Below the pieces are notes generated by a model. It saw nothing but the letters and a program-made list of their open reading frames with translations, was not told where the DNA came from and ran no database searches. Positions 54,330-63,650 of a stretch of DNA of 64,000 bases are shown here, piece after piece. The stretch covers positions 186,001-250,000 of the forward strand of contig NZ_FOOF01000008.1 of NCBI RefSeq assembly GCF_900113115.1, read 5' to 3'. This DNA is from Duganella sp. CF458. GTDB lineage: Bacteria; Pseudomonadota; Gammaproteobacteria; Burkholderiales; Burkholderiaceae_D. The translations under genes were made by a program, and so were the position numbers. Each line of letters opens with the position of its first letter. Position 1 is the stretch's first letter.

Positions 54330-56152
54330 TGGCGTCCCGGCTGCTGAACCGCCGCGATGTGGAATTCATGCTCTATGACTGGCTCGACGCGGAGCGCCTG
54401 GCCGGGCGCCCGCGCTTTGCCGACCATAGCCGCGAGACTTTCACGGCCGCGCTGGACACCGCCGAACAGATTGCGTCCGAGCTGTTCGCGCCGCACAACA
54501 AGCTGAGCGACCAGCAGGAACCGCACTTCGACGGCGCGCGGGTCAGCGTGATTCCGGAAGTGAAACGTGCGCTGGACGCGTTCTCGGCGGCGGGCCTGAT
54601 GGCCGCCGGCCATGATTACGCCTTGGGCGGCATGCAGTTGCCGCTGACCGTGGAGAAGGCGGTCACGGCCTATTTCACCGCCGCCAACATGGCCACGTCC
54701 AGTTACGCCTTCCTCACCATCGGCAACGCCAACACACTGCTGAAATGCGCCTCCACCGCGCAGGTGGAGCATTTCGTGCGGCCCATGCTGGAGGGCCGCT
54801 GGTTCGGCACCATGTGCCTGAGCGAACCGCAGGCCGGCTCCAGTCTGTCGGACATTAGCACCCGCGCCGCGCCTGACCCGGACGTGCCCGGCCAGTACCG
54901 CGTGTGCGGGAACAAGATGTGGATTTCCGGCGGCGAGCACGAATTGGCTGAGAACATCGTCCACCTTGTGCTGGCCAAGATCCCCGGCGCCGACGGCAAG
55001 CTGGTGGCGGGGGTGAAAGGTATCTCGCTGTTCATCGTCCCCAAATTCCTCGACAACGGCGAGCGCAACGACATCGCCCTGGCCGGCCTGAACCACAAGA
55101 TGGGCAACCGCGGCACCACCAACTGCCTGCTGAACTTCGGCGAAGGGCGCCACTTGCCGGGCGGCCGCAGCGGCGCCGTCGGCTACCTGGTGGGCCGCGC
55201 GGGCCAGGGCCTGTTGAATATGTTCCATATGATGAACGAGGCCCGCATCGGCGTCGGCCTGGCAGCGGCGGTACTGGGCTACACCGGCTACCTGCACGCG
55301 CTGGAATATGCCCGTGAGCGCCCGCAAGGCCGCCATCCGGCCGCCAAAGACCCGTCATCGCCGCAACTGCCGATCATCGCCCATACCGACGTGCGGCGCA
55401 TGCTGCTGGCGCAAAAGGCCTACGTGGAAGGCGCGCTGGGCCTGTGCCTGTACAGCGCGCGCCTGGTCGACGATGAGCATACCGGCGAGACACCGGAAGT
55501 GCGCCAGCGCGCCGGCCGCCTGCTGGAGTTCCTGACGCCGATCACCAAGTCCTGGCCTTCGCAATGGGGCCTGGAGGCAAACAACCTGGCGATCCAGGTC
55601 CACGGCGGCTATGGCTACACGCGCGAGTACAACGTCGAGCAGTTCTACCGCGATAACCGCTTGAACCAGATCCACGAAGGCACGCACGGTATCCACGGCC
55701 TGGACCTGCTGGGCCGCAAGGCCAGCATCCACGATGGGGCCTTGCTCAAGACCATGGCGGAGGAAATCCGCGCCACCGTGCAGGCGGCCAGGAACACCGG
55801 CCGCGGCGCCGATGCGCGCCAGCTGGACGCGCACGCCAGCGCGCTCGATGCCGCCTGGTGCCGGGTTGAACAAGTGACGCAGGCGCTGTATGCTGCCTCC
55901 GACCTTAACCAGACCCTGGCCAACGCTACGGTCTACCTGGAGGCGGTGGGGCATGTGGTGGTGGCGTGGATATGGCTGCAGCAGGCCATGGCAGCTGTCG
56001 CCAAGCTGCCGGAAGAGGACAGCTTCCGGCGCGGAAAACTGCAAGCCTGCCGTTATTTCTACCAATGGGAGCTGCCCAAGGTCCAGCCGCAGCTGGATCT
56101 TCTGGCCGCCCTCGATACGACCACGCTCGACATGCAGGATGCGTGGTTCTGA
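54329..56152 (+). CDS. Acyl-CoA dehydrogenase (long form, with C-terminal extension)
   Basis: A 607-residue flavoenzyme oxidising acyl-CoA to enoyl-CoA. Motifs: MCLSEPQAGSSLSDI (FAD contact), MWISGGEHELAEN, and VHGGYGYTREYNVEQFYRD with a Glu-bearing NQIHEGTHGIHG. At about 600 residues it belongs to the longer group with an extra C-terminal helical domain (residues about 460-600). It is the second gene of the beta-oxidation-like operon. Confidence 0.92.
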   Translation: MASRLLNRRDVEFMLYDWLDAERLAGRPRFADHSRETFTAALDTAEQIASELFAPHNKLSDQQEPHFDGARVSVIPEVKRALDAFSAAGLMAAGHDYALGGMQLPLTVEKAVTAYFTAANMATSSYAFLTIGNANTLLKCASTAQVEHFVRPMLEGRWFGTMCLSEPQAGSSLSDISTRAAPDPDVPGQYRVCGNKMWISGGEHELAENIVHLVLAKIPGADGKLVAGVKGISLFIVPKFLDNGERNDIALAGLNHKMGNRGTTNCLLNFGEGRHLPGGRSGAVGYLVGRAGQGLLNMFHMMNEARIGVGLAAAVLGYTGYLHALEYARERPQGRHPAAKDPSSPQLPIIAHTDVRRMLLAQKAYVEGALGLCLYSARLVDDEHTGETPEVRQRAGRLLEFLTPITKSWPSQWGLEANNLAIQVHGGYGYTREYNVEQFYRDNRLNQIHEGTHGIHGLDLLGRKASIHDGALLKTMAEEIRATVQAARNTGRGADARQLDAHASALDAAWCRVEQVTQALYAASDLNQTLANATVYLEAVGHVVVAWIWLQQAMAAVAKLPEEDSFRRGKLQACRYFYQWELPKVQPQLDLLAALDTTTLDMQDAWF

Positions 56153-56162
56153 GGATTAGCGA

Positions 56163-56465
56163 ATGATCAAGCACATCGTCATGTGGAAGCTGAAAGAGCA
56201 CGCCGAAGGCGCCGACCGCGCCACCAATGCCGCCAGGATGAAGCAGCAATTGCTGGCCTGCGCCGGCATCGTGCCCGGCATCCTGACACTGGAGGTGGGC
56301 ATTGCCGAACCGGGCCTGGAGGCCACCTACGACGTCGTGCTGTACTCCGAATTCGAAAACAAGGAAGCGCTCGACGCATACCAGTCGCACCCGCAGCACC
56401 AGGCTCTTAAGCCATTCTTCGGCGCTGTGCGCGAGGCGCGCCAGTGCATGGATTACTCACTATAA
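56163..56465 (+). CDS. Dabb (stress-responsive A/B barrel) domain protein
   Basis: A 100-residue ferredoxin-like dimeric barrel: MIKHIVMWKL at the start, VVLYSEFENKEALDAYQ in the middle and a conserved His in QSHPQHQAL. Such small proteins accompany catabolic operons and may bind or cyclise hydrophobic intermediates; no catalytic residues can be assigned. Confidence 0.88.
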   Translation: MIKHIVMWKLKEHAEGADRATNAARMKQQLLACAGIVPGILTLEVGIAEPGLEATYDVVLYSEFENKEALDAYQSHPQHQALKPFFGAVREARQCMDYSL

Positions 56466-56475
56466 GGACTCGAAC

Positions 56476-57261
56476 ATGCGAACTACCCAGGAACTCTTCG
56501 ACCTCGCAGGCAAAACCGCACTGGTCACCGGCGGCTCGCGCGGCCTGGGCCTGCAAATGGCCCTGGCGCTGGGTGAGTTGGGCGCCAAGGTGGTGCTCAC
56601 CTCGCGCAAGCAGGCCGACCTGGACGAGGCAGTTGCCGTGTTGCAGGAGCGCGGCGTCGAAGCCTTCGCCATCGCCGCCGACCTGGGCAAGGAAGCGTCG
56701 ATCGATCCGCTGGTGGACGCTGCGCTGCACGCGTTGGGCGGCCATATCGACATCCTGGTCAACAATGCCGGCGCCACCTGGGGCGCTCCCGCGGAAGACT
56801 ATCCGCTGGAAGCCTGGGACAAGGTGATGAACCTGAACGTGCGCAGCATCTTCCTGCTGTCGCAAGCGGTCGGCAAGCGTTCCATGATCCCGCGCCGCTC
56901 CGGCCGCATTATCAATATCGCATCGATCGCCGGCCTGGCAGGCAATGGCCCCGGCACCATGAAGACCGTCGCTTACAATACGTCCAAGGCGGCCTTGATC
57001 AATTTCACCCGCGCCCTTGCCGGCGAATGGGGCGAGTACGGCATCAACGTCAATGCTTTGGCGCCGGGATTCTTCCCTTCGAAGCTGAGCGCTGGCGTGA
57101 TCAAGGCCATGGGTGAAGACAAGCTGGCGGCGGCAGCACCGCTGCAGCGCCTGGGCGGCGAGGAGGACTTGAAGGGCGCGGTTGCGCTGTTCGCTTCCGA
57201 CGCCGGCCGGCACATTACCGGCCAGGTCCTGGCAGTGGATGGCGGGGTCTCGGCAGTCTAA
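56476..57261 (+). CDS. SDR family oxidoreductase
   Basis: A 261-residue NAD(P)-dependent short-chain dehydrogenase: TGGSRGLG cofactor loop, NNAGA, catalytic Ser in INIASIAG and Tyr/Lys in AYNTSKAAL, and a C-terminal VDGGVSAV. ATG 56476 is chosen; upstream in-frame codons cover the Dabb gene. Operon position suggests 3-hydroxyacyl-CoA or related alcohol oxidation. Confidence 0.9.
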   Translation: MRTTQELFDLAGKTALVTGGSRGLGLQMALALGELGAKVVLTSRKQADLDEAVAVLQERGVEAFAIAADLGKEASIDPLVDAALHALGGHIDILVNNAGATWGAPAEDYPLEAWDKVMNLNVRSIFLLSQAVGKRSMIPRRSGRIINIASIAGLAGNGPGTMKTVAYNTSKAALINFTRALAGEWGEYGINVNALAPGFFPSKLSAGVIKAMGEDKLAAAAPLQRLGGEEDLKGAVALFASDAGRHITGQVLAVDGGVSAV

Positions 57262-57270
57262 GGAGTTTGC

Positions 57271-58269
57271 ATGACTAAGTATCATCGCATCGTGCTGGCC
57301 TCGCGCCCGCGCGGTGTCGTCGTGCCGGAAAATTTCCGGCTTGAAGAAGTGGACGTGCCGGCGCTGGCCGAGGGCCAGGTCCTGGTGCGCAACCATTACC
57401 TGTCGCTGGACCCGTATATGCGCGGGCGCATGAGCGACGCCAAAAGCTACGCCGCGCCGCAGCCGCTCGACCAGACCATGATCGGCGGCACCGTGGGTGA
57501 GGTGATCGGGTCGCGCAACGCCCATTTCGCCGTCGGCGAGTTCGTGGCCGGCATGTTCGGCTGGGCCGAGATGGGGTTGTCCGATGGCGCCGGACTGCGC
57601 AAGGTCGACACCGGCGCGATCCCGCCATCGGCCCACTTGGGCGTGGTCGGCATGCCCGGCATGACCGCCTGGTATGGCATGCATGAGATCCTGCGTCCGA
57701 AGCTGGGCGAAACCGTGGTGGTATCGGCCGCCAGCGGTGCGGTGGGCAGCGCGGTCGGCCAACTGGCCAAGCTGGCCGGCTGCCGGGCGGTCGGCATCGC
57801 CGGCGGCAAAGCGAAATGCGATTACGTGGTCAAGGAACTGGGCTTCGATGCCTGCGTCGACTACAAGGGCGGCAACCTGAAGGCCGAGCTGGCGGCGGCC
57901 ACGCCCGGCGGCATCGACGCCATCTTTGAAAATGTCGGCGGCGAAGTCTTCGACACCGCGCTGGGCCGCACCAATGCCTTCGCCCGCGTTGCCCTGTGCG
58001 GCCTGCTGGCCGGCTACACCGGCGCCGAGATCCCGATCCGCAACGCCAAGAAACTGCTCCTGAGCCGCATCACGCTGCGCGGCTTCATCGTCACCGAACA
58101 TATGGATATGTGGCCGCAAGGCCTGTCTGAAATGGGCAGGCTGGTCGCAGCGGGCAAGCTGAAATACCGCGAAACGATTTCCCAGGGCTTGGCCTCCGCG
58201 CCGGACGCCCTTATCGGCCTGCTGCAAGGCCACAACTTCGGCAAACAACTTGTGAAACTCACTCCATGA
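57271..58269 (+). CDS. NADP-dependent zinc-free MDR oxidoreductase (CurA/leukotriene B4 dehydrogenase-like)
   Basis: A 332-residue medium-chain reductase. DPYMRGRMSD and GMPGMTAWYGMHEI are family marks, and VVSAASGAVGSAVGQLAK is the NADP loop (AASGAVG). No zinc-ligand Cys/His set is seen. Members reduce double bonds of enals, enones or curcumin. It overlaps the next SDR by ATGA. Confidence 0.9.
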   Translation: MTKYHRIVLASRPRGVVVPENFRLEEVDVPALAEGQVLVRNHYLSLDPYMRGRMSDAKSYAAPQPLDQTMIGGTVGEVIGSRNAHFAVGEFVAGMFGWAEMGLSDGAGLRKVDTGAIPPSAHLGVVGMPGMTAWYGMHEILRPKLGETVVVSAASGAVGSAVGQLAKLAGCRAVGIAGGKAKCDYVVKELGFDACVDYKGGNLKAELAAATPGGIDAIFENVGGEVFDTALGRTNAFARVALCGLLAGYTGAEIPIRNAKKLLLSRITLRGFIVTEHMDMWPQGLSEMGRLVAAGKLKYRETISQGLASAPDALIGLLQGHNFGKQLVKLTP

Positions 58270-59162
58270 AAAACTTCCAAGGCAAGGTCGCAGTAATCAC
58301 CGGTGGCGCCAGCGGCTTTGGCCGCGAGTTCGCGCTGAAAGCCCATTCGCTCGGCATGAAGCTGGTGCTGGCCGACGTGCAGCAGGACGCGCTTGACGCC
58401 ACCGCCGCGGAATTGCGCGGGCAGGGCGCCCAGGTCGTGGCCGTACGCTGCGACGTACGCAAGTCGTCTGAAGTGCAGGCGCTGGCCGATGCGGCGATGC
58501 GCGAGTTCGGCGCGGTGCACCTGGTCTTCAACAACGCCGGCGTCGGCTTCGGCGGCCTGCTGTGGGAAGCGACCGAAGCGGATTGGGATTGGGTGATGGG
58601 CGTGAACGTGTCGGGCGTGATCCACGGCGTACGCGTCTTCACGCCGCTGATGCTTGAATGCGCCAGGCGCGACCCGGATTATGAAGGCCACATCGTCAAT
58701 ACCTCGTCGATGGCCGGCGTGCTCTGCCCGCCGGTGATGGGCGTCTACAACGTGTCCAAGCACGCGGTCGTGGCGTTGACGGAGAGCCTGTATCACGATC
58801 TGTCGCTGGTGCAGGCGCCGATCAGCGCCTCGGTGCTGTGCCCATTCTTCGTCCCGACCGGCATCCACCAGTCGCACCGCAACCGGCCCGGCGACACGCC
58901 GATGGAGGGCAAGCCGACCGCCAGCCAGATGGCGGCGCAGGCCATGGTGAGCAAGGCCGTCACCTCGGGCAAGGTGTCCGCGCAAGACGTGGCGCAACTG
59001 ACCTTTGCTGCCATCGCCGACGGCAGGTTCTACATCTTCACCCACCCTCAGGCGCTGGACGGGGTGGCGCAGCGGGCACGCGACATGGTGGCACAGGACA
59101 ATCCGGCCGATCCGTACGCGGCTACGCCGCAGGTTCGTGAGGCCTTGCGCGCAATGTTGTGA
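58266..59162 (+). CDS. SDR family oxidoreductase
   Basis: A 298-residue short-chain dehydrogenase with TGGASGFGREF, NNAGVGFGG, catalytic Ser in VNTSSMAG and YNVSKHA. The C-terminal extension (VSKAVTSGKVSAQDVAQL, YIFTHPQAL) is typical of SDRs found with acyl-CoA operons. Substrate unknown. Confidence 0.9.
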   Translation: MKNFQGKVAVITGGASGFGREFALKAHSLGMKLVLADVQQDALDATAAELRGQGAQVVAVRCDVRKSSEVQALADAAMREFGAVHLVFNNAGVGFGGLLWEATEADWDWVMGVNVSGVIHGVRVFTPLMLECARRDPDYEGHIVNTSSMAGVLCPPVMGVYNVSKHAVVALTESLYHDLSLVQAPISASVLCPFFVPTGIHQSHRNRPGDTPMEGKPTASQMAAQAMVSKAVTSGKVSAQDVAQLTFAAIADGRFYIFTHPQALDGVAQRARDMVAQDNPADPYAATPQVREALRAML

Positions 59163-59175
59163 GAGAATGCGCGGC

Positions 59176-59598
59176 ATGACGACAACACTCCGCTTTGGCG
59201 ATTGGGCCGCCATGCAGGCCGATGCAAAACCGATCCGCATGGAAGTCTTCGTGCAGGAACAGAACGTGCCGGCCGACCTGGAAATGGACGACAGGGATGC
59301 CCTCTGCCTGCACGCGGTGGCATACGATGCCGCGGGCAAGGCGCTCGGCACCGGCCGCCTGCTGCCCGATGGCCATATCGGGCGCATGGCGGTGCTGCGC
59401 AGCGCGCGCGGTGCGGGCGTCGGCGGCGCGATCCTTGAAGGCCTGATGGAGAAGGCCCGCGAGCGCGGCGACGGCAAGGTTGTCCTCAGCGCCCAGACCC
59501 ACGCGGCGGCGTTTTACCTGGCCCACGGTTTCGCCATGGCAGGTGATGTCTTCCACGAAGCGGGTATTCCCCACATCGAAATGCACTACGAATTCTAG
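59176..59598 (+). CDS. GNAT family N-acetyltransferase
   Basis: A 140-residue acetyltransferase of the YjcF/ElaA type: IRMEVFVQEQNVP near the start, GRMAVLRSARGAGVGGAIL as the acetyl-CoA loop (RxxGxG), and HAAAFYLAHGF at the end. ATG 59176 has GAGAG ten bases upstream; ATG 59167 would add three residues. The acceptor is unknown. Confidence 0.88.
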   Translation: MTTTLRFGDWAAMQADAKPIRMEVFVQEQNVPADLEMDDRDALCLHAVAYDAAGKALGTGRLLPDGHIGRMAVLRSARGAGVGGAILEGLMEKARERGDGKVVLSAQTHAAAFYLAHGFAMAGDVFHEAGIPHIEMHYEF

Positions 59599-59607
59599 GA
59601 GTTGAAA

Positions 59608-59865
59608 ATGAAACGTTCGATCATCGCGCTCGCTGTTTGCGCAGTGTTTGGCGCGGGCTTCCTCGCCGGTTCCATCAGCCCGATCCAGGTCGCGCAGGCC
59701 CAGGTCGGCAGCCCGGGCATGCAATGGCCGGCTGCCGCCGCGGCGCCCGCCACGACCAACGGCCCGACCCATTTCTACGCCATCGATACCGGTACCCGCA
59801 CCCTGATTTCCTGTTCCCGCCAGGGCAAGGAAAAACCATCCTGCGTGCGGGAGCAGCTGCCTTAA
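59608..59865 (+). CDS. Small secreted hypothetical protein (85 aa)
   Basis: AGGAG stands a few bases before ATG 59608. A signal peptide (IIALAVCAVFGAGFLAG) ends near AQAQ (residue 32). The mature part is about 53 residues with two Cys (ISCSRQ, PSCVRE) that could pair, and an HFYAIDTGTRTL strand. I do not recognise the family. Its stop overlaps the convergent NRDE gene. Confidence 0.65.
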   Translation: MKRSIIALAVCAVFGAGFLAGSISPIQVAQAQVGSPGMQWPAAAAAPATTNGPTHFYAIDTGTRTLISCSRQGKEKPSCVREQLP

Positions 59866-60608
59866 CGGATCTGGACTTCGTGCAGCTCCGCCGGTGCGTC
59901 GGAATACAGCTTGACGACGGTGGAACTGCGCGTGCCGTAGTTGGGCGATTCGATTTTCACTGCCGACAGCAAGCGTTCAAGTTCCAGCGGGACGCCGGTT
60001 TCCGGCAAGCGCATGTCCGGCGCGCGGGTCGTGTCCGACAACATCTCGAAGTAGGCGTCTGCCGGGGCGCCCAGACACAGCAGGCTGGCGAATTGCGCCT
60101 TCGTCTTCAGCACCTTCGGCCATGCCGAGTCGAGCAGGGCGTTCGACAGGCCATAAATCCCCGGTTCCAGCGGTTGGCCGTTGCGCGGGTCGTCATTTCC
60201 CTTGTTCGAGTACCAGACCAGCTCCTGGCCGTCGCACAGGACCAGGTTGAAACCGTTGTACTCGCCAGCGGCCGGGGCGACCTGCGCCACATACTCCTGC
60301 GCCGTCGTGGCGCCTGCCAGGAAATCGGCCACCAGCTGGCCGCGTGATGGCGCCAGCGGATTGTGCTCCTGCGGATTGCGCACGTTGGTGATCGCGGCAA
60401 AGCGCGAAGGCCCGCCCTGGCCGGCTTCGGGGCGCGTAATTCCCATCCAGCTGCCGCCGGCCTTCAGATCCCGTCCCGCGTAAATATGCGGCGCATCCGG
60501 CCATGGCGCGGCCGGCGTCGTATCGCGGTCGTAGAATTCATCGCGGTTGGCCGCGGCAATCAGCGGCACCCCGGGCACCACCTGCCAGGCAAATACGATC
60601 AGGCACAT
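59862..60608 (-). CDS. NRDE family (TANGO2-like) protein
   Basis: A 248-residue protein beginning MCLIVFAWQ with the signature ANRDEFYDRDT, then GGSWMGITRPEAG and ITNVRNPQE. N-terminal Cys2 could act as an Ntn-type nucleophile after Met removal. The bacterial role is poorly known. The start overlaps the stop of the DUF4936 gene upstream. Confidence 0.9.
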   Translation of the reverse strand: MCLIVFAWQVVPGVPLIAAANRDEFYDRDTTPAAPWPDAPHIYAGRDLKAGGSWMGITRPEAGQGGPSRFAAITNVRNPQEHNPLAPSRGQLVADFLAGATTAQEYVAQVAPAAGEYNGFNLVLCDGQELVWYSNKGNDDPRNGQPLEPGIYGLSNALLDSAWPKVLKTKAQFASLLCLGAPADAYFEMLSDTTRAPDMRLPETGVPLELERLLSAVKIESPNYGTRSSTVVKLYSDAPAELHEVQIR

Positions 60609-60889
60609 GGCGGCAAATCCTCGAAGAGTTCAACATGGCGCGGCCCGCTGGTCCAGCGCGCCAGGCCGGCTTGCGCCACGGCGGCGTCGAGCGCGGCCAC
60701 GAAAGCATCGCCGGCGATCGCTGGATACACTTCCATCCAGGTCTGCACGCCATCAGGGGCCAAGGGGCGGCGCTTAAGCTGCGCCGCCACCCCATGCGCC
60801 ACCGACAGCGCTGACTGCATGGCGACGACCGCCCCCTGCAGGCCAGCCGCCTGTGCGGCCTGCACCTTGTAATACACGTAGAGGTCCAT
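60599..60889 (-). CDS. DUF4936 family protein
   Basis: A 96-residue protein (MDLYVYYKVQ, TWMEVYPAIAG, HVELFEDLPPCA) matching a short, mainly betaproteobacterial family that normally sits between ygfZ and NRDE genes, as here. Ferredoxin-like beta-alpha pattern; function unknown. It lies two bases after ygfZ on the same strand. Confidence 0.85.
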   Translation of the reverse strand: MDLYVYYKVQAAQAAGLQGAVVAMQSALSVAHGVAAQLKRRPLAPDGVQTWMEVYPAIAGDAFVAALDAAVAQAGLARWTSGPRHVELFEDLPPCA

Positions 60890-60891
60890 GT

Positions 60892-61899
60892 TCAGACGTC
60901 GAGCTTATCCAGCGCGTAGGGCAGGGGCTTGAACTGCAAGGCCGGCCCGCTGGCCGAGCCAAAGCGCACGTCGCCTGCTTCCAGCGCGTCCAGCTTCATT
61001 TCCACCAGGGCATCAACACCGCCCGCGCCATTGCGCGCCGTGTTGACCACCATGCCGCACGGTTGCGCCGGATCGGCCGGCGCGAAGACTTCGGCCCCCG
61101 GCGCCACCGACGCGTCGGCGATGGATGCCAGAGCGGTGCGGCGTTTCAGCTTGCCGAGGTATTGGCTGCGGGCCACGATTTCCTGGCCCGGATAACAGCC
61201 TTTCTTGAAGTTCACGCCACCCAGCAGTTCGAAGTTGACCATCTGCGGCACAAACTGCTCCTGGGTGCCCGGGCCGACCTGCGGCACGCCTGCATGGATC
61301 TCGGACAGGCGCCAGGCTTCATTGCCGCCCACCAGCAGGCGGTCCTTCAGCATGGAAGCGGCCATGGAGGCGGTGTCCGCCGCAGCCAGCCACAGGTAGC
61401 GCGGCGCGCCGAAGGCGTCGGCCACGCGCAGCACGGTGCCAAGCGGATGATCGATCTTGCTGAACGGCTTGGCCGGCAGCACGTCGAACCAGGTCTGCAG
61501 CACCGCTTCCGCATCGCCGCCGCCGAGGGCCAAGGTCACGTATTGCTCCGTGACGTCGGCCGGCTTGGTCTTGCTGCGCAGGATGAACATCTGCAAGCGT
61601 TTCTGCACCGCCGGCTGGATCGCGCGCGGCAGTTGCAGGAAGATCGATTCTGCTGTCTTCCACATCAGGAAGGACGCCAGCATGCGGCCCTTGGGCGAGC
61701 AATAGCCGGCCAGGCGCACCTCGCCCAGCCCCAGGTGTTCGACGTCGTTGGTCAACTGCTTATGCAGGAAGCTGGCCGATTCTTCGCCGGTAAAAGCGAT
61801 CAGTCCCTGGTCGCCCAGCGGGGCGACAAAACCGCTTGCCAGCTGGCTGGTGGTCAGGGTTTCGTGTTCCTGTGTTAAAAGTTGATTCCAGTTATTCAT
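60892..61899 (-). CDS. ygfZ: Folate-binding protein YgfZ (iron-sulfur repair)
   Basis: A 335-residue tetrahydrofolate-dependent protein aiding 4Fe-4S enzyme maintenance. The diagnostic KGCYPGQEIVAR motif (Cys near residue 234) is present, with FTGEESASFLHKQLTNDV at the N-terminus. First gene of the ygfZ-DUF4936-NRDE run, with a TATAAT element 46 bases upstream. Confidence 0.93.
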   Translation of the reverse strand: MNNWNQLLTQEHETLTTSQLASGFVAPLGDQGLIAFTGEESASFLHKQLTNDVEHLGLGEVRLAGYCSPKGRMLASFLMWKTAESIFLQLPRAIQPAVQKRLQMFILRSKTKPADVTEQYVTLALGGGDAEAVLQTWFDVLPAKPFSKIDHPLGTVLRVADAFGAPRYLWLAAADTASMAASMLKDRLLVGGNEAWRLSEIHAGVPQVGPGTQEQFVPQMVNFELLGGVNFKKGCYPGQEIVARSQYLGKLKRRTALASIADASVAPGAEVFAPADPAQPCGMVVNTARNGAGGVDALVEMKLDALEAGDVRFGSASGPALQFKPLPYALDKLDV

Positions 61900-61944
61900 A
61901 AAGTTCCGTATTCTGGCGATGAAAGCATTATCATTACGGCCTTC

Positions 61945-61950
61945 ATTATA
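61945..61950 (-). promoter_or_regulatory. -10 element of the ygfZ promoter
   Basis: A perfect TATAAT on the minus strand, 45 bases from the ygfZ ATG. No clear -35. The rest of the 144-base gap to mltG shows no further recognisable site. Confidence 0.5.
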
Positions 61951-62043
61951 GTGATCCCGCGCAAATTCCGCCGGGGGCTTGGAAAAGGCTGTCGTCCAGG
62001 CTGAAACTGGTTCAAGATTGAGTTACCGAACGGGCATTTGGAA

Positions 62044-63033
62044 ATGGCGTTTATCAAGAAGTCGATCGCACTGGGAATGTTGGCCGTGGCCGGGGCCATG
62101 GGCGGGTTTGCCTGGTGGGCGGGCCAGCCGGTCATTGGCCAGGAACCGGCCATAGAATTCACGATCAGCAAAGGCAGTGGTGCCAGCGCCGCCGGGCAGC
62201 AAATGGTCGCCGCCGGCGTGCCGATCCAGCCGCTGATGTTCAACCTGCTGGCGCGGGTGACTGGCAAGAGCGGCCAGCTAAAGGCTGGCACGTACGAGCT
62301 GAAACCTGGCACAACGCCGATGCGCCTGATCGGCCAACTGGTGCGTGGCGAGTTCGCCCAGGAATCGTTGACCATCATCGAGGGCTGGACCTTCCGCCAG
62401 ATGCGCCAGGCGATTGCCGCGCATAGCGGCCTGAAGCACGATACAGCCGAGCTCAGCGACCGCGAGCTGATGGCGCGCATCAATCCCGATTTCAAGGATC
62501 CCGAAGGCCTGTTCTTCCCTGATACTTATCTGTTTGCCAAGAATTCCAGCGAACTGGCCATCTTCCGCCAATCGCACAGCATGCTGATGAAGCGCCTGGA
62601 CGAGGCGTGGGGCAAACGCGATCCCGGCTTGCCGTATAAAAACCCCTACGAGGCGCTGACCATGGCTTCCATCGTGGAGAAGGAAACCGGCCAGAAGTCC
62701 GAGCGCAATATGATTGCCGCCGTGTTCGTGAACCGCCTCAAGCTGGGCATGCTGCTGCAGACCGACCCGACCGTCATTTACGGCATCGGGCCCAAGTTCG
62801 ACGGCAATATCCGCAAGAAAGACCTGGAAACCGACACCCCGTACAATACCTATACCCGGGTGGGCCTGCCGCCGACCCCGATCTCGCTGCCGGGCGTCGC
62901 CTCGCTGGCGGCCGCGCTGGCCCCGGCCAAATCGGGCGCGCTGTACTTTGTGGCGCGCGGCAATGGCACCAGCCAGTTCTCCGACAACCTGACCGACCAT
63001 AACCGGGCGGTCAACCAGTATCAAAAGCAATAA
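62044..63033 (+). CDS. mltG: Endolytic murein transglycosylase MltG
   Basis: A 329-residue inner-membrane enzyme that cuts nascent peptidoglycan glycan strands. One N-terminal helix (residues about 6-25), a LysM-like part ([20 protein letters not shown]), then the catalytic YceG domain with [11 protein letters not shown], the Glu of SIVEKETGQ and [12 protein letters not shown] 62044 is preferred over the TTG at 62038. tmk follows after two bases. Confidence 0.93.
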   Translation: MAFIKKSIALGMLAVAGAMGGFAWWAGQPVIGQEPAIEFTISKGSGASAAGQQMVAAGVPIQPLMFNLLARVTGKSGQLKAGTYELKPGTTPMRLIGQLVRGEFAQESLTIIEGWTFRQMRQAIAAHSGLKHDTAELSDRELMARINPDFKDPEGLFFPDTYLFAKNSSELAIFRQSHSMLMKRLDEAWGKRDPGLPYKNPYEALTMASIVEKETGQKSERNMIAAVFVNRLKLGMLLQTDPTVIYGIGPKFDGNIRKKDLETDTPYNTYTRVGLPPTPISLPGVASLAAALAPAKSGALYFVARGNGTSQFSDNLTDHNRAVNQYQKQ

Positions 63034-63035
63034 CA

Positions 63036-63650
63036 ATGACAACACGCGGTAAATTCATCACTTTTGAAGGCATCGACGGTGCCGGCAAGTCGACCCATAT
63101 CCAGTTTGTCGGCGAGCTGGTCAAGGCACGCGGCCTGGAGCTGGTCAGCTCGCGCGAACCGGGCGGCACCCCGCTGGGCGAAAAGCTGCGCGAACTGTGG
63201 CTGCACCAGGCCATGCATGTCGAAACCGAAACCCTGCTGGTGTTCGCCAGCCGTCGCGAGCACCTGGCGCAAGTCATCGAACCCGGCCTGGCGCGCGGCG
63301 CCTGGGTCATTTCGGACCGGTTTACCGACGCCAGCTTCGCCTACCAGGGCGGTGGCCGCGGCCTCAGCCGTGAAAAGCTCGACATCCTGGCGCATTGGGT
63401 GCACCCCGACCTGGAGCCGGACCTGACCATCCTGTTCGACGTGCCGCTGGAAGTGGCGCGCGCCCGCCTCGACGCCACCCGCGACCTGGACCGCTTCGAA
63501 CGCGAGAAGGCCGACTTCTTCATGGCCACCCGCGCCGAATACCTGCGCCGCGCCGCGGAGGCGCCGCAGCGCTTCCGCGTGATCGACTCCACCCGCAGCA
63601 TTGCCGACATCCAGGCCGAGCTGGCCAGGATCGTGGGAGCGCTTGCTTGA
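63036..63650 (+). CDS. tmk: Thymidylate kinase
   Basis: A 204-residue dTMP kinase: P-loop [41 protein letters not shown] (DR(F/Y) motif) and a lid region with RFEREKADF. It is between mltG and holB, a common proteobacterial order, overlapping holB by four bases. Confidence 0.95.
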   Translation: MTTRGKFITFEGIDGAGKSTHIQFVGELVKARGLELVSSREPGGTPLGEKLRELWLHQAMHVETETLLVFASRREHLAQVIEPGLARGAWVISDRFTDASFAYQGGGRGLSREKLDILAHWVHPDLEPDLTILFDVPLEVARARLDATRDLDRFEREKADFFMATRAEYLRRAAEAPQRFRVIDSTRSIADIQAELARIVGALA

